From Vibrio sp. 05-20-BW147 (GTDB lineage Bacteria; Pseudomonadota; Gammaproteobacteria; Enterobacterales; Vibrionaceae), in contig NZ_SZTO01000005.1 in NCBI RefSeq assembly GCF_013369385.1, positions 1-64,000 on the forward strand: a stretch of DNA of 64,000 bases. Direction: 5' to 3'. Shown one piece after another: positions 17,250 through 25,140 of this stretch. Under the pieces are notes generated by a model. It ran no database searches. It was not told the origin of the DNA and was given only the letters and a program-made list of their open reading frames with translations. A program made the position numbers and the translations under genes. How positions within the stretch are numbered: position 1 is the first letter of the stretch; every line of letters starts with the position of its first letter.

Positions 17250-18623
17250 TTATTGATTCCATAGATGAAACGTCGCGTAACTTCCCCAAGGCGCTGCGCT
17301 TTTTGCAGTGAGCAATGGGTATTGTGTCATGTTTTTTTTCACCACTAAGTCTTTATCGAGAAAACAGTTTGGTAATGAGAGCCCTCTGAGATGCGCATAA
17401 CTGATCGTCCAGGGCCCAATACCTTTCAAAGCCAACCACTCACTGGGATCTTGATGTTCGTTCTCCATCATATAAGCGGCAAATCGTTGCAAAGTCTCTT
17501 TGCGACTTTGTGGCATTTTCAAAAACGAAAGATCCGCCAATGCCACTTGCTCGGGGGTTGGGAACGTGAACTTATCCGCACTAACCGCTAAAGTCGCCAC
17601 CAACAAATTCAACTGCCCAATGGCCGCTTTTACTGACACTTGCTGGCCCAGAATCGCCCTCACACCCGCCTCCCAAGCGCTCCAAACGCCAGGAATTCGA
17701 ATACCAGTTTCACGCACCAGACCTGGCGCAACAGAACGGAGATGCGCTTCAATCACATCAGTATCCGCATCAAGGTCAAACATACGTCTTATGCCCGCAA
17801 CAACCGTGCGGAGCAACGAAAGATCATCAACCGCAACCTCCACCAGTAAGCACGATTTTTCTTGGCATAGCGCCACGCTAAACTCGACTTCGCGGCCATG
17901 CAAAAGCAAGCTACGTTGGTAGTGAGTCTCTGTCACTCGTTCCACTCCGTCAATCGCTCGCATGCGATAAAAGGCCAGCATATGTCGCCAGTTGAGAATC
18001 CCTTTAAACGGCAAACAGAGCTTTGGTTGTTCTCCTTGAGCCATCTTAGACTGATGGCGAACTCTTGAAGGCGTCATTTTCATCACTTTCTGAAATGCAT
18101 CGTTGAAACGGCGTGTACTGTTAAATCCGCAGGCAAAACCAATATCTGCAACGCTAAATGTGCTGGTATGGAGCAACTGTTTCGCAAACAAAAGTTGCTG
18201 ATACTGGGCGTATAACTTGGGCGACATACCCAGGTAGCGGGCAAACAACTGTCTCACATAACGATCACTCACCCCCAAGCGAGCCGCTAGCTCGGCCATA
18301 TTGGCATTTTGCAAGGCTCCTTGCTCAATCAAACCCAGCGCACGAGAAAACGTGGTTTCCACGCCTTTCCATGCCCACGAGTCCGGAGCGCTATCTGGCC
18401 GACAACGCAAACAAGGACGGTATCCCGCCTGCAATGCCTGAGCTTTGTCGTTGTAATATTCAACATTTTCTTCTTTTGGTAAATTCGCCGGACAAATCGG
18501 ACGGCAAAAAATACCGGTACTTCTTACCGCAATGTAAAACGCCCCATCAAAGCGTGCATCTCGAGCCATTCTTGCCTGTTGGCATTGTTCAATAGTGAGA
18601 GAGGAAAAATCGGATAATGCCAC
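17250..18623 (-). CDS. alkA: Ada-type/AraC/AlkA fusion: DNA-3-methyladenine glycosylase with regulator domains
   Basis: 457 residues in three parts. Residues 1-80 are the Ada N-terminal zinc and methyl-acceptor domain (RSTGIFCRPICPANLPK, then CLRCRPDSAP, four Cys). Residues about 85-190 are an AraC helix-turn-helix (LAARLGVSDRYVRQLFARYLGMSP and IGFACGFNSTRRFNDAFQK). Residues about 200-457 are an AlkA glycosylase with VRAILGQQVSVKAA, the helix-hairpin-helix LKGIGPWTISYAHLRGL, and the catalytic Asp in FLDKDLVV. It probably senses methylation and also removes 3-methyladenine. Such Ada-AlkA fusions are known; ogt follows one base later, giving a compact alkylation-repair operon. Confidence 0.93.
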   Translation of the reverse strand: MALSDFSSLTIEQCQQARMARDARFDGAFYIAVRSTGIFCRPICPANLPKEENVEYYNDKAQALQAGYRPCLRCRPDSAPDSWAWKGVETTFSRALGLIEQGALQNANMAELAARLGVSDRYVRQLFARYLGMSPKLYAQYQQLLFAKQLLHTSTFSVADIGFACGFNSTRRFNDAFQKVMKMTPSRVRHQSKMAQGEQPKLCLPFKGILNWRHMLAFYRMRAIDGVERVTETHYQRSLLLHGREVEFSVALCQEKSCLLVEVAVDDLSLLRTVVAGIRRMFDLDADTDVIEAHLRSVAPGLVRETGIRIPGVWSAWEAGVRAILGQQVSVKAAIGQLNLLVATLAVSADKFTFPTPEQVALADLSFLKMPQSRKETLQRFAAYMMENEHQDPSEWLALKGIGPWTISYAHLRGLSLPNCFLDKDLVVKKNMTQYPLLTAKSAAPWGSYATFHLWNQ

Positions 18624-19020
18624 AAAATCGTCCTTGTTTTAGCCTAACAGTCAACCCATCGTTATCAACGATTGTAAGACGAAATGGCGCAAGAAGTAGC
18701 CATTTTCGGAACTGAAGCCGGAATGATACATCGAGTGATGTGACACCCAAGCCACTGAGCATCGTAAATGGGTGAAATGAATATGGAAGCAAAAGCGCAC
18801 AGATTAATAAAATGATTGATCCGGACTGGTGTTTGAGTAAACGAGCATCACCACCCGCATTGCGACTTCAAACAAAACGAGGGGATATATTTCGGTCATA
18901 TCCTTTTGCAATAGTGTCACCTGTATTATTTGTGGCAAATCTCACAATCTACACTAATGTAAAAAGTAGCCACCTCAAAAGTGGCAAACAACGTCAGAAA
19001 TAACGTATAAGGAAGAGGCT
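18624..19020. other. Intergenic region, no gene recognised
   Basis: 397 bases between the divergently arranged alkA-type gene and the small ORF at 19021. Short frames on both strands lack ribosome sites and family resemblance. It should hold promoters for both neighbours. A short inverted repeat GCCAC/GTGGC is near 18970. Confidence 0.4.
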
Positions 19021-19224
19021 ATGGATTTGCACTCCTGCATTATTGTGCTGCGTAATCAAGAAGTGATTACCAGTAACTCTGTGGAAGATTCTCTCGGTAT
19101 TATCGAATCTCAAGGACAGAATGGCATTTCAACCATTCAAATCAACGCACGTGATGGCAACGCGATTCACACCTATCACTGCGCCAACATAGAGGATTCA
19201 TTGGAAAACTTAATGAATCTTTAA
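19021..19224 (+). CDS. Small conserved-looking protein of unknown function
   Basis: 67 residues, soluble, acidic at the C terminus, no signal or membrane segment. It begins MDLHSCIIVLRNQEVITSN and contains ISTIQINARDGNAIHTYHCA. A good ribosome site (AAGGAAGAGG, 19010-19019 region) precedes the ATG and codon use is like the neighbours, so it is probably real. I do not recognise a family. Followed by a hairpin at 19258-19281. Confidence 0.6.
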   Translation: MDLHSCIIVLRNQEVITSNSVEDSLGIIESQGQNGISTIQINARDGNAIHTYHCANIEDSLENLMNL

Positions 19225-19257
19225 ATCATCACAGCGTGCGGATTCATTTGATCGAAA

Positions 19258-19281
19258 AAAGCCTCGTCATCGCGAGGCTTT
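19258..19281 (-). terminator. Terminator between convergent genes
   Basis: Stem AAAGCCTCG (19258-19266) / CGAGGCTTT (19273-19281). On the minus strand it is followed by a run of six T, which suits the hdfR transcript; it may also stop the small gene at 19021-19224. Confidence 0.75.
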
Positions 19282-19352
19282 AAAGTCAGTGATGTAGATC
19301 GATTCGGATTCCCGCTTGCAGTAACAGGGGGTATTAAGCCATTACTGGTTTT

Positions 19353-20207
19353 TTAACTCGCCAGCGGGTCAATCATTTTAACGAGCTCTTCAACTTGCCT
19401 AATCGCATCGATAGAGGTGCTCGCCTTGCGATAACTCAGATAGATAGGTCGATTCCACTCTTCGACACCATGTACACGATGCAACTGCCCTGTTGTGAGA
19501 TAAGGCTGGGCGACAGAGGCAGGTAAGTAAGCACTTCCACCTTTCTCTAGAATAAAATCCAGTGCGATACGCGCAGTGGACGTTCTGAGGTAAGGTGCAA
19601 TGTGCTTTTGATGGCGCTCTGCGTGCTCAGAAGCAAATTTGGTGCCCCAGTCGATGTAAACGTATTTTCCATCGAACACCGTCTCTTTGCTGTCTTCTTG
19701 AGTCGACACCATCACCAGAACCAAGTCAGCCACTTTTTTACATGAAAACTCATCCGCTTTGATCTGATCAAACGCAAATGCCATGTCTAACGTGCGCTCT
19801 TGCAAGCCTCGAGTCAGCAGTTCTCGCCCCATCACTTCAGCGTTAAAACCGTAGCCACTAAACGAATCTGTTACAGCGCTAAGGCAGTTTTGCAAATAAG
19901 CATCCCATACGTTAGGCGTCCCGCCTAACGTCAGCTGCAATGCCCTGCCATCTTTCATCGAAAGCTCTAATTTGGCCTGTTGAAGCGTAGATACCATCAC
20001 TTCCGCATAACCCACTAAACGCTCTCCAGCAGAGGTTAACTTGATATTGTTGCGATCTCGGATAAAAAGCTCGACATCGAAATAACTTTCGAGCTGTTTG
20101 ATGCGGGCACTCACTGCCGCTTGGGTAATGTACAAATTTTCAGCCGCACGACCAAAATGTCGAACATTAGCTAATTCTAAAAAAGTTCGAAAGACCTTTA
20201 CGTCCAT
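19353..20207 (-). CDS. hdfR: LysR-family regulator HdfR
   Basis: 284 residues. The N-terminal winged helix reads MDVKVFRTFLELANVRHFG, then ENLYITQAAVSARIKQLES and LFIRDRNNIKLTSAGERL, followed by a periplasmic-binding-like effector domain. The sequence and the divergent placement next to maoP match the hdfR-yifE arrangement of Enterobacteria, where HdfR is an H-NS-dependent regulator of flhDC. Vibrio lacks the same flagellar master switch, so its targets here may differ. The 148-base divergent gap to maoP probably carries its operator. Confidence 0.87.
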   Translation of the reverse strand: MDVKVFRTFLELANVRHFGRAAENLYITQAAVSARIKQLESYFDVELFIRDRNNIKLTSAGERLVGYAEVMVSTLQQAKLELSMKDGRALQLTLGGTPNVWDAYLQNCLSAVTDSFSGYGFNAEVMGRELLTRGLQERTLDMAFAFDQIKADEFSCKKVADLVLVMVSTQEDSKETVFDGKYVYIDWGTKFASEHAERHQKHIAPYLRTSTARIALDFILEKGGSAYLPASVAQPYLTTGQLHRVHGVEEWNRPIYLSYRKASTSIDAIRQVEELVKMIDPLAS

Positions 20208-20355
20208 TACTCATCTCCTGGTTGAACGACACCAGATTAACAATAAAATACAATCATATCGATAGAAAAGTTTTGTTTTTCTTTTGCTAATTTTGCGCCT
20301 AACTTTCGCCGTAAATCATCATTAATAATCTATACGGTTACAGAGGCTGTCTGAT
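20208..20355. promoter_or_regulatory. hdfR-maoP divergent control region, possible maoS location
   Basis: 148 AT-rich bases between the divergent starts. In E. coli the cis site maoS, which MaoP needs to organise the Ori macrodomain, lies in this same intergenic region. I see an inverted pair CCGTA/TACGG around 20309-20338 but cannot assign maoS from memory. Confidence 0.45.
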
Positions 20356-20715
20356 ATGTCTGACTCGACGATTCGTCATGGCAAAAAACGATTTTTCGAT
20401 AACGCAAAATTCCCACGCGGATTTGCAAAGTCTGGTGATTTTACTCTTGCAGAAGAGGAAATCCTAATGATTTATGGGGAAACCCTAGTTGGTCTAGAGA
20501 CAGGACAACTAACCCCTGAAAATGAAGATGAGAAACACTTTTTGCTGACTTTAGAGACTCCAGAAGCAGCACAAAGCAAAGTAGAACGCACCTGGTTGAA
20601 ATACATTCGTCTTGCGCGTGGTCGTAAGCGATTCCATACGTTAAACGGTCGCAATAAACCTGATGCGAACGATGATTACGTAGAGGAAGATGCGAGCTTA
20701 ACTGAGGACGATTAA
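20356..20715 (+). CDS. maoP: Macrodomain Ori organisation protein MaoP (YifE/DUF413)
   Basis: 119 residues, the full DUF413 pattern: HGKKRFFDNAKFPRGFAKSG, FTLAEEEILMIYGETL, LENGQLTP-like stretch and AQSKVERTWLKYIRLARGRKRFHTLNG, with an acidic tail. In E. coli MaoP acts with a single site, maoS, to organise the Ori macrodomain. Here it is divergent from hdfR, as in E. coli, but on the second chromosome and about 27 kb from its origin. Action on chromosome II is an inference. Confidence 0.9.
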   Translation: MSDSTIRHGKKRFFDNAKFPRGFAKSGDFTLAEEEILMIYGETLVGLETGQLTPENEDEKHFLLTLETPEAAQSKVERTWLKYIRLARGRKRFHTLNGRNKPDANDDYVEEDASLTEDD

Positions 20716-20928
20716 TCCCATTTGCTTCTTGATGCAATCATGTTTATCAAACAATGATTCGACCTTAAGGCTCATTCACCAATGACGATTAAGGGATCAC
20801 ATGGTTGCCAGTACAACAAATGGCTTAATCATTAAAGACAAAAACCGCTTTTGTTTTTGTCGAGTTCTTCAAGAGGACTCAAGACCTCAAACAGAGTATT
20901 TACATTGAGTTGTCAGACTGAATGTTAG

Positions 20929-20954
20929 AAAGCCCGCTCCGAATGGCGGGCTTT
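20929..20954 (+). terminator. Terminator-like hairpin downstream of maoP
   Basis: Perfect stem AAAGCCCGC (20929-20937) / GCGGGCTTT (20946-20954), eight-base loop. It is 214 bases after maoP. Confidence 0.65.
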
Positions 20955-21061
20955 GAACTCATTATTTTTCTACCTGTATTTGCGTCGCCAGCTCGCCTTA
21001 CGCTAAATTTTTTTATGCGATAAAAGACAACGTTCTCGAAGGTAAGCGAGTGAGAAAAACG

Positions 21062-21092
21062 AAAACCCAAAGCAAACACGACTTTGGGTTTT
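21062..21092 (-). terminator. Terminator of the DUF3081 gene
   Basis: Perfect 11-bp stem AAAACCCAAAG / CTTTGGGTTTT with a nine-base loop, 24 bases past the minus-strand stop; T-rich sequence follows on that strand. Confidence 0.75.
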
Positions 21093-21115
21093 AAACGGCT
21101 TGGATTACATCGCGG

Positions 21116-21367
21116 CTATTTCGCCAAGTTAGCCACTTTTTTAAGAAAGCTATCGCGAAGATGTTCCTGTTCATAATCCAAATGATAGGTATTGTGGAAT
21201 CCCACTTTAAGTTCAACGCCGTTGCCTCTCATGTAAACGCTGTAACCATCGTAATCAGAAAACGCCTCTACTCCTTCATAAATTTTGCCAAATTCCGTCG
21301 GAGTGCCTCGTTCCATTATGGTTTCATACGCGTGGAGAATTTTGGTGGAATCCAGTTCATTTTTCAT
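21116..21367 (-). CDS. DUF3081-family small protein
   Basis: 83 residues from the ATG at 21367, seven bases after AAGGAG; the longer frame to 21391 would start upstream of that site. Family features: MKNELDSTKILHAYETIMERG, EGVEAFSDYDGYSVYMRGNGVEL and GFHNTYHLDYE. Soluble, cytoplasmic by appearance, function unknown. Single gene with its own terminator. Confidence 0.82.
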   Translation of the reverse strand: MKNELDSTKILHAYETIMERGTPTEFGKIYEGVEAFSDYDGYSVYMRGNGVELKVGFHNTYHLDYEQEHLRDSFLKKVANLAK

Positions 21368-21688
21368 GGTCAGGCTCCTTAAAAAGCACACATCGTAAGT
21401 ATGGTAAACAGACCTTCATTTCGCCAATATGCATTTTTGAACTGACTCAAACTAACACTTAATTTCAAAGATAAATTTATCAACAAAATGCGAAAGAATC
21501 GCTTGATATCTAAACAAGAAAAAAAGCACACAACGGCAACGCAAACGTGTGTTATGGTGATTTTAGATGACCATTCGGTGAAAAATCGGAAATTTTGACC
21601 TAAAACAATGGCAGCCACCAAAAACTTATTTTATAATGCAAAATAATGTTTCGGTACATCCAAAATTTCTAATATCTAGGGGCAAAAA
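21368..21688. other. nagB upstream region
   Basis: 321 bases separating the divergent DUF3081 gene and nagB. An 80-residue minus-strand frame at 21379-21621 overlaps the ribosome site of the DUF3081 gene, has no family resemblance and is not accepted. The region holds the candidate NagC site at 21626-21646. Confidence 0.5.
21626..21646. promoter_or_regulatory. Candidate NagC operator
   Basis: Perfect inverted repeat TTATTTT (21626-21632) / AAAATAA (21640-21646) around seven bases, 43 bases before nagB. NagC/Mlc sites have TTATTT-type arms at similar spacing, so control by the amino-sugar repressor is likely; binding is inferred. Confidence 0.55.
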
Positions 21689-22489
21689 ATGAGACTTATC
21701 CCGTTAAAAACCGCAGCACAAGTTGGTAAGTGGGCAGCGGCACATATTGCTAAGCGTATCAATGATTTCCAACCAACTGCTGAGCGTCCTTTCGTGTTGG
21801 GCCTACCAACGGGTGGCACACCTCTTGCGACTTACAAAGCACTGATCGAACTCTATCAAGCAGGTGAAGTGAGCTTTAAGCACGTTGTGACTTTTAATAT
21901 GGATGAGTACATTGGTATCGCCGCTGATCACCCAGAATCGTACCGTTCATTCATGTACAACAACTTCTTCAACCACATTGACATCCAGGAAGAGAACATC
22001 AACCTGCTAAACGGCAATGCGGAAGACCACGAAGCAGAATGTCAGCGTTACGAAGACAAGATCAAATCTTACGGCCGTATCAACCTATTCATGGGTGGCG
22101 TGGGCAACGATGGTCACATCGCATTCAATGAACCAGCTTCTTCTCTATCGTCTCGCACTCGCATCAAGACACTAACGGAAGACACTCGTATTGCTAACTC
22201 TCGTTTCTTCGATGGCGACATTAACCAAGTACCAAAGTACGCGCTAACTATCGGTGTAGGTACTTTGCTTGATTCTCAAGAAATCATGATCCTAGTAACT
22301 GGTCACAACAAAGCGCTTGCACTAGAAGCAGCGGTAGAAGGTTGTGTAAATCACCTATGGACTGTTTCTGCTCTTCAACTACATCCTAAGTCAGTGATCG
22401 TATGTGATGAGCCATCAACTCAAGAGCTAAAAGTGAAGACGGTAAAATACTTCACTGAGCTAGAAGCGAAGAACATCGTCGGCTTCTAA
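21689..22489 (+). CDS. nagB: Glucosamine-6-phosphate deaminase NagB
   Basis: 266 residues, the standard hexameric enzyme length. Motifs: [16 protein letters not shown] at the phosphate site, [10 protein letters not shown] with the catalytic Asp, [21 protein letters not shown] with the catalytic Asp-His pair, and SRTRIKTL. It converts glucosamine-6-phosphate to fructose-6-phosphate and ammonia, the last step of chitin-derived GlcNAc use, which links it functionally to the chitinase at 7876-10413. AGGGG stands before the ATG and a strong terminator follows. Confidence 0.97.
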   Translation: MRLIPLKTAAQVGKWAAAHIAKRINDFQPTAERPFVLGLPTGGTPLATYKALIELYQAGEVSFKHVVTFNMDEYIGIAADHPESYRSFMYNNFFNHIDIQEENINLLNGNAEDHEAECQRYEDKIKSYGRINLFMGGVGNDGHIAFNEPASSLSSRTRIKTLTEDTRIANSRFFDGDINQVPKYALTIGVGTLLDSQEIMILVTGHNKALALEAAVEGCVNHLWTVSALQLHPKSVIVCDEPSTQELKVKTVKYFTELEAKNIVGF

Positions 22490-22517
22490 TTTCGCTCTGA
22501 GCGAACGATAAAAAGCA

Positions 22518-22544
22518 AATCCCGCGATCATCGCGGGATTTTTC
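22518..22544 (+). terminator. Rho-independent terminator of nagB
   Basis: Perfect 10-bp stem AATCCCGCGA / TCGCGGGATT with a three-base loop and a T-run, 29 bases after nagB. Confidence 0.92.
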
Positions 22545-22598
22545 TTTGGTTTGGACTTCACAGCATCAAGCAACGCAAGCCTCCCTGATACGCGCTCT

Positions 22599-23465
22599 CT
22601 AATAGGCTTTAATGCCAAACGGCCTTAATCGTTTAGGCAATAGCTCATCTAAGCTTTCTAGCTCACTCTCTTCCACTTCAATTAAGTGGAAATGATGCGC
22701 CTGGTATATCTCACGGATCTTGGCTTTGCTCGCCTCTGGCATACCGCTGTTAGCACTCTCCCAGTATTGGAGATAAACTTTTCCAGCTGGCAAATAGAAA
22801 TCACAGATCACGTCTTCTTCGATCGGTAACTGGCGGCCATACGCGTGTACCACACCTGCCATATAAAGCCAGTTATCGATGATTAACTCTCCTTTTGAGC
22901 GCACATAGTGACCATCTAAGGTTCGATGCTTTGCTTCAAATTTTTGTCGAAAACTAGAGTAGGATTTGTCTGTCGCATGCGACTCGGCATCGTGACCTAA
23001 AAACTCGATCACGGACTGCTTCAGACGTTTATTGCGGCTTATCGAATCATGCCAGAGCAAATAATAAGGATGGCTATCTCCATCACCTTTCTGCATGCCA
23101 CCAGCGCGAATCCCAGATTCCGTGACTTCCCAACCTTGATCACTTTTTGCCATCCAACCGAGCTCACTGAGTAGTTGGTTGACCTTTTTAGCATTTAAGC
23201 CCAGTTGTTCACCAATCTGCGTGGCACTTAGTCGCTTTCCCTTAGTGGATGTCAGCTCAATATGCAGGTTTACAGGCCAGACGATAAACTGTCCGAATTT
23301 TGGGTGATCAACGTACTCACCACCAAATCGAGCGCCCAGTTCGGTTAAAATCCATTTGTCACCCACTCGGCTGATGTAACCAGCACGGCTAAGGTCAGTA
23401 AAGAGCTGAGCGGCTTCCAAGCTACGCATTTTGGCCAACGCTGTGGTTGAGATTTTATCTGTCAT
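22599..23465 (-). CDS. Helix-turn-helix protein with a PD-(D/E)XK-like C-terminal domain
   Basis: 288 residues from the ATG at 23465, chosen because GGAGG lies five to six bases upstream. The N-terminal half looks like two winged-helix segments (AQLFTDLSRAGYISRVGDKWILTELG and LSATQIGEQLGLNAKKVNQLLSELGW). The C-terminal third resembles restriction-endonuclease-fold proteins: RSKGELIIDNWLYMAG with a conserved Glu, then CDFYLPAGKVYLQYWE, where the usual E-x-K is Q-Y-W-E. Homologs are, as I recall, sometimes mislabelled glycerol kinase; nothing here supports kinase activity. Nuclease activity is doubtful until the acidic residues are checked. Transcribed alone. Confidence 0.55.
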   Translation of the reverse strand: MTDKISTTALAKMRSLEAAQLFTDLSRAGYISRVGDKWILTELGARFGGEYVDHPKFGQFIVWPVNLHIELTSTKGKRLSATQIGEQLGLNAKKVNQLLSELGWMAKSDQGWEVTESGIRAGGMQKGDGDSHPYYLLWHDSISRNKRLKQSVIEFLGHDAESHATDKSYSSFRQKFEAKHRTLDGHYVRSKGELIIDNWLYMAGVVHAYGRQLPIEEDVICDFYLPAGKVYLQYWESANSGMPEASKAKIREIYQAHHFHLIEVEESELESLDELLPKRLRPFGIKAY

Positions 23466-23620
23466 GGCCGCCTCCATTCTCTTTTGCTGCTAAAGCTCAC
23501 ATGATGACCGCCATTCTAGCTCAAATTTTCAACAAACGCAGTGACTAACCTTTTGTTTTGTCGGAAGGAAATCGCGGTGTGGCTCCCACCGCGATGCTGC
23601 GTATATGAGTAGAAAGTTAA

Positions 23621-24847
23621 TTACGCTAAAAATGCAATAAAGCTCTGAAGAATCAGCATATTAACAAGATCTATAAAGAAGGCTCCAACAATCGGCACCA
23701 CCAAAAACGCCTGAGGTGAAGGGCCAAAGCGATTCACAATCGACCCCATGTTCATCACCGCAGTGGGGGTCGCGCCTAAACCAAAACCACAATGCCCACT
23801 GGCAATCACCGCGCTGTCGTAGTTCTTACCCATCAACTTGAAGGTGACAAAATAGCTAAACAGAACCATAGCCAAAGACTGAATGGAGAGGATCAGCAGA
23901 AAAGGCAGTGCAAGATCAAAGATGTTCCATAGTTTTAGGCTCATCAACGCCATGGCCAAAAACAGTGAGAGCGAAACGGTACCGAGCATATCCACCGTTT
24001 CTAAATCCAACTTTCTCACTTTGGTGAGCTCAAGGAAGTTGGTCACAAACACACCCAGCAACAGCGCGTAAACAAAATCAGGGATCATCAACCATGCAAT
24101 CTCTAACTGGTTGACCCATTGAGACAAATATCGCGCGCCAATCACACACAGAAACATCAGCGCTAGGCTTTCAATCACCTTCTTCGCCGTAACTTTGTCT
24201 TCTTCGTTTTCGTTGTACGTCACCAAATCAGCAAAACGTTGGTGGGCTTGCAACTCTCGGCCATATTCCGATTCAAGCTGGTGTTTGTCCACCAAACGCT
24301 GCGCCACAGGGCTACCGAGAATTCCCCCCATCACTAATCCAAATGTCGCCGAGGCCATCGCGATTTCTAAGGCATTCTCTAATCCGTAGCTTTGTGCAAA
24401 GGTGTTCGACCAGGCCGCCCCCGTTCCGTGTCCACCAGAGAGCGTAATAGAACCTGCAATTAAGCCTAGTAAGGGATCGAGCCCCAAAATGGTGGCAAGA
24501 GAAACACCAATTCCGTTTTGCACCACAATATAGACCGATGCAATCAGCAAAAAGATCACCACTTTCATACCACCTTTAAGCAGTTGCTTGTAGTTGGCGG
24601 CCAAACCTACGGTCGCAAAAAACATCAACATAAACGTCTTTTGCAGCGGTAAGTCAAAGTCAAAAGTGATGCCATTAAAGTGGGCAAGGGTGATCACCAA
24701 GGCCACCACTAAGCCGCCGACAATCGGCTCTGGAATGTTAAAGCGTTTGAGAAGAGTAATGTGGCCATTAATAAAGTGACCAAGAAACAATACGCCAACG
24801 GCGATGAGAAAGGACTCCTGCGGACCAACAGAAACAACACTATTCAT
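23621..24847 (-). CDS. gltS: Sodium/glutamate symporter GltS (copy 1)
   Basis: 408 residues with about ten transmembrane helices in two inverted halves. Family motifs: NIPEPIVGGLVVAL, GLAANYKQLLKGG, the re-entrant loop SGGHGTGAAWSNTFA, and in the second half SGHCGFGLGATPTAVMNMGSI. It imports glutamate with Na+. The ATG is preceded by AGAGGTTTT. It is one of two tandem, same-length copies; the second lies 293 bases away on the same strand. Confidence 0.93.
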   Translation of the reverse strand: MNSVVSVGPQESFLIAVGVLFLGHFINGHITLLKRFNIPEPIVGGLVVALVITLAHFNGITFDFDLPLQKTFMLMFFATVGLAANYKQLLKGGMKVVIFLLIASVYIVVQNGIGVSLATILGLDPLLGLIAGSITLSGGHGTGAAWSNTFAQSYGLENALEIAMASATFGLVMGGILGSPVAQRLVDKHQLESEYGRELQAHQRFADLVTYNENEEDKVTAKKVIESLALMFLCVIGARYLSQWVNQLEIAWLMIPDFVYALLLGVFVTNFLELTKVRKLDLETVDMLGTVSLSLFLAMALMSLKLWNIFDLALPFLLILSIQSLAMVLFSYFVTFKLMGKNYDSAVIASGHCGFGLGATPTAVMNMGSIVNRFGPSPQAFLVVPIVGAFFIDLVNMLILQSFIAFLA

Positions 24848-25109
24848 AAAACCTCTTTTGTTGTGGCATGAGTGACTTAATCACGCACCACTCCCTCTGG
24901 TTCACTCTCCACGCGAATGTGATGGCAAAAGAAAGGGCAAACGTTAAGCGAAGTGATGGTCATTGAGACAACGCGCGTTATTTTGAAAAGAGGCCAGTGT
25001 GCCGTCCAACTGAGAAATGTCACTGATGCATCCATGTAAAATTCTCACATAAAGAGAATAACTATGACATTAGTGCATGATTATCTCACCAAGTGAGAAA
25101 GACTTAATA

Positions 25110-25138
25110 AAAATGGGAGCTCATCAGGCTCCCATTTT
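25110..25138 (-). terminator. Terminator after the upstream gltS copy
   Basis: Perfect 11-bp stem AAAATGGGAGC / GCTCCCATTTT, seven-base loop, directly after the minus-strand stop at 25141 and followed by T-rich sequence on that strand. It suggests the two gltS copies have separate transcripts. Confidence 0.88.
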
Positions 25139-25140
25139 CT

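Larger units (their letters stand above)
20716..21115. other. Intergenic region with three hairpins
   Basis: 400 bases without a convincing protein gene. It contains a perfect 9-bp hairpin GACAAAAAC/GTTTTTGTC at 20837-20861, a terminator at 20929-20954 and another at 21062-21092. The first two could be the end of maoP mRNA or bracket a small RNA; no promoter could be fixed. Confidence 0.4.

Noticed and set aside
18812..19003. 63-residue frame in the gap before the small gene at 19021
   Set aside because: No start signals and no resemblance to known proteins.
21379..21621. 80-residue minus-strand frame upstream of nagB
   Set aside because: Overlaps the translation start of the DUF3081 gene and has no recognised features.
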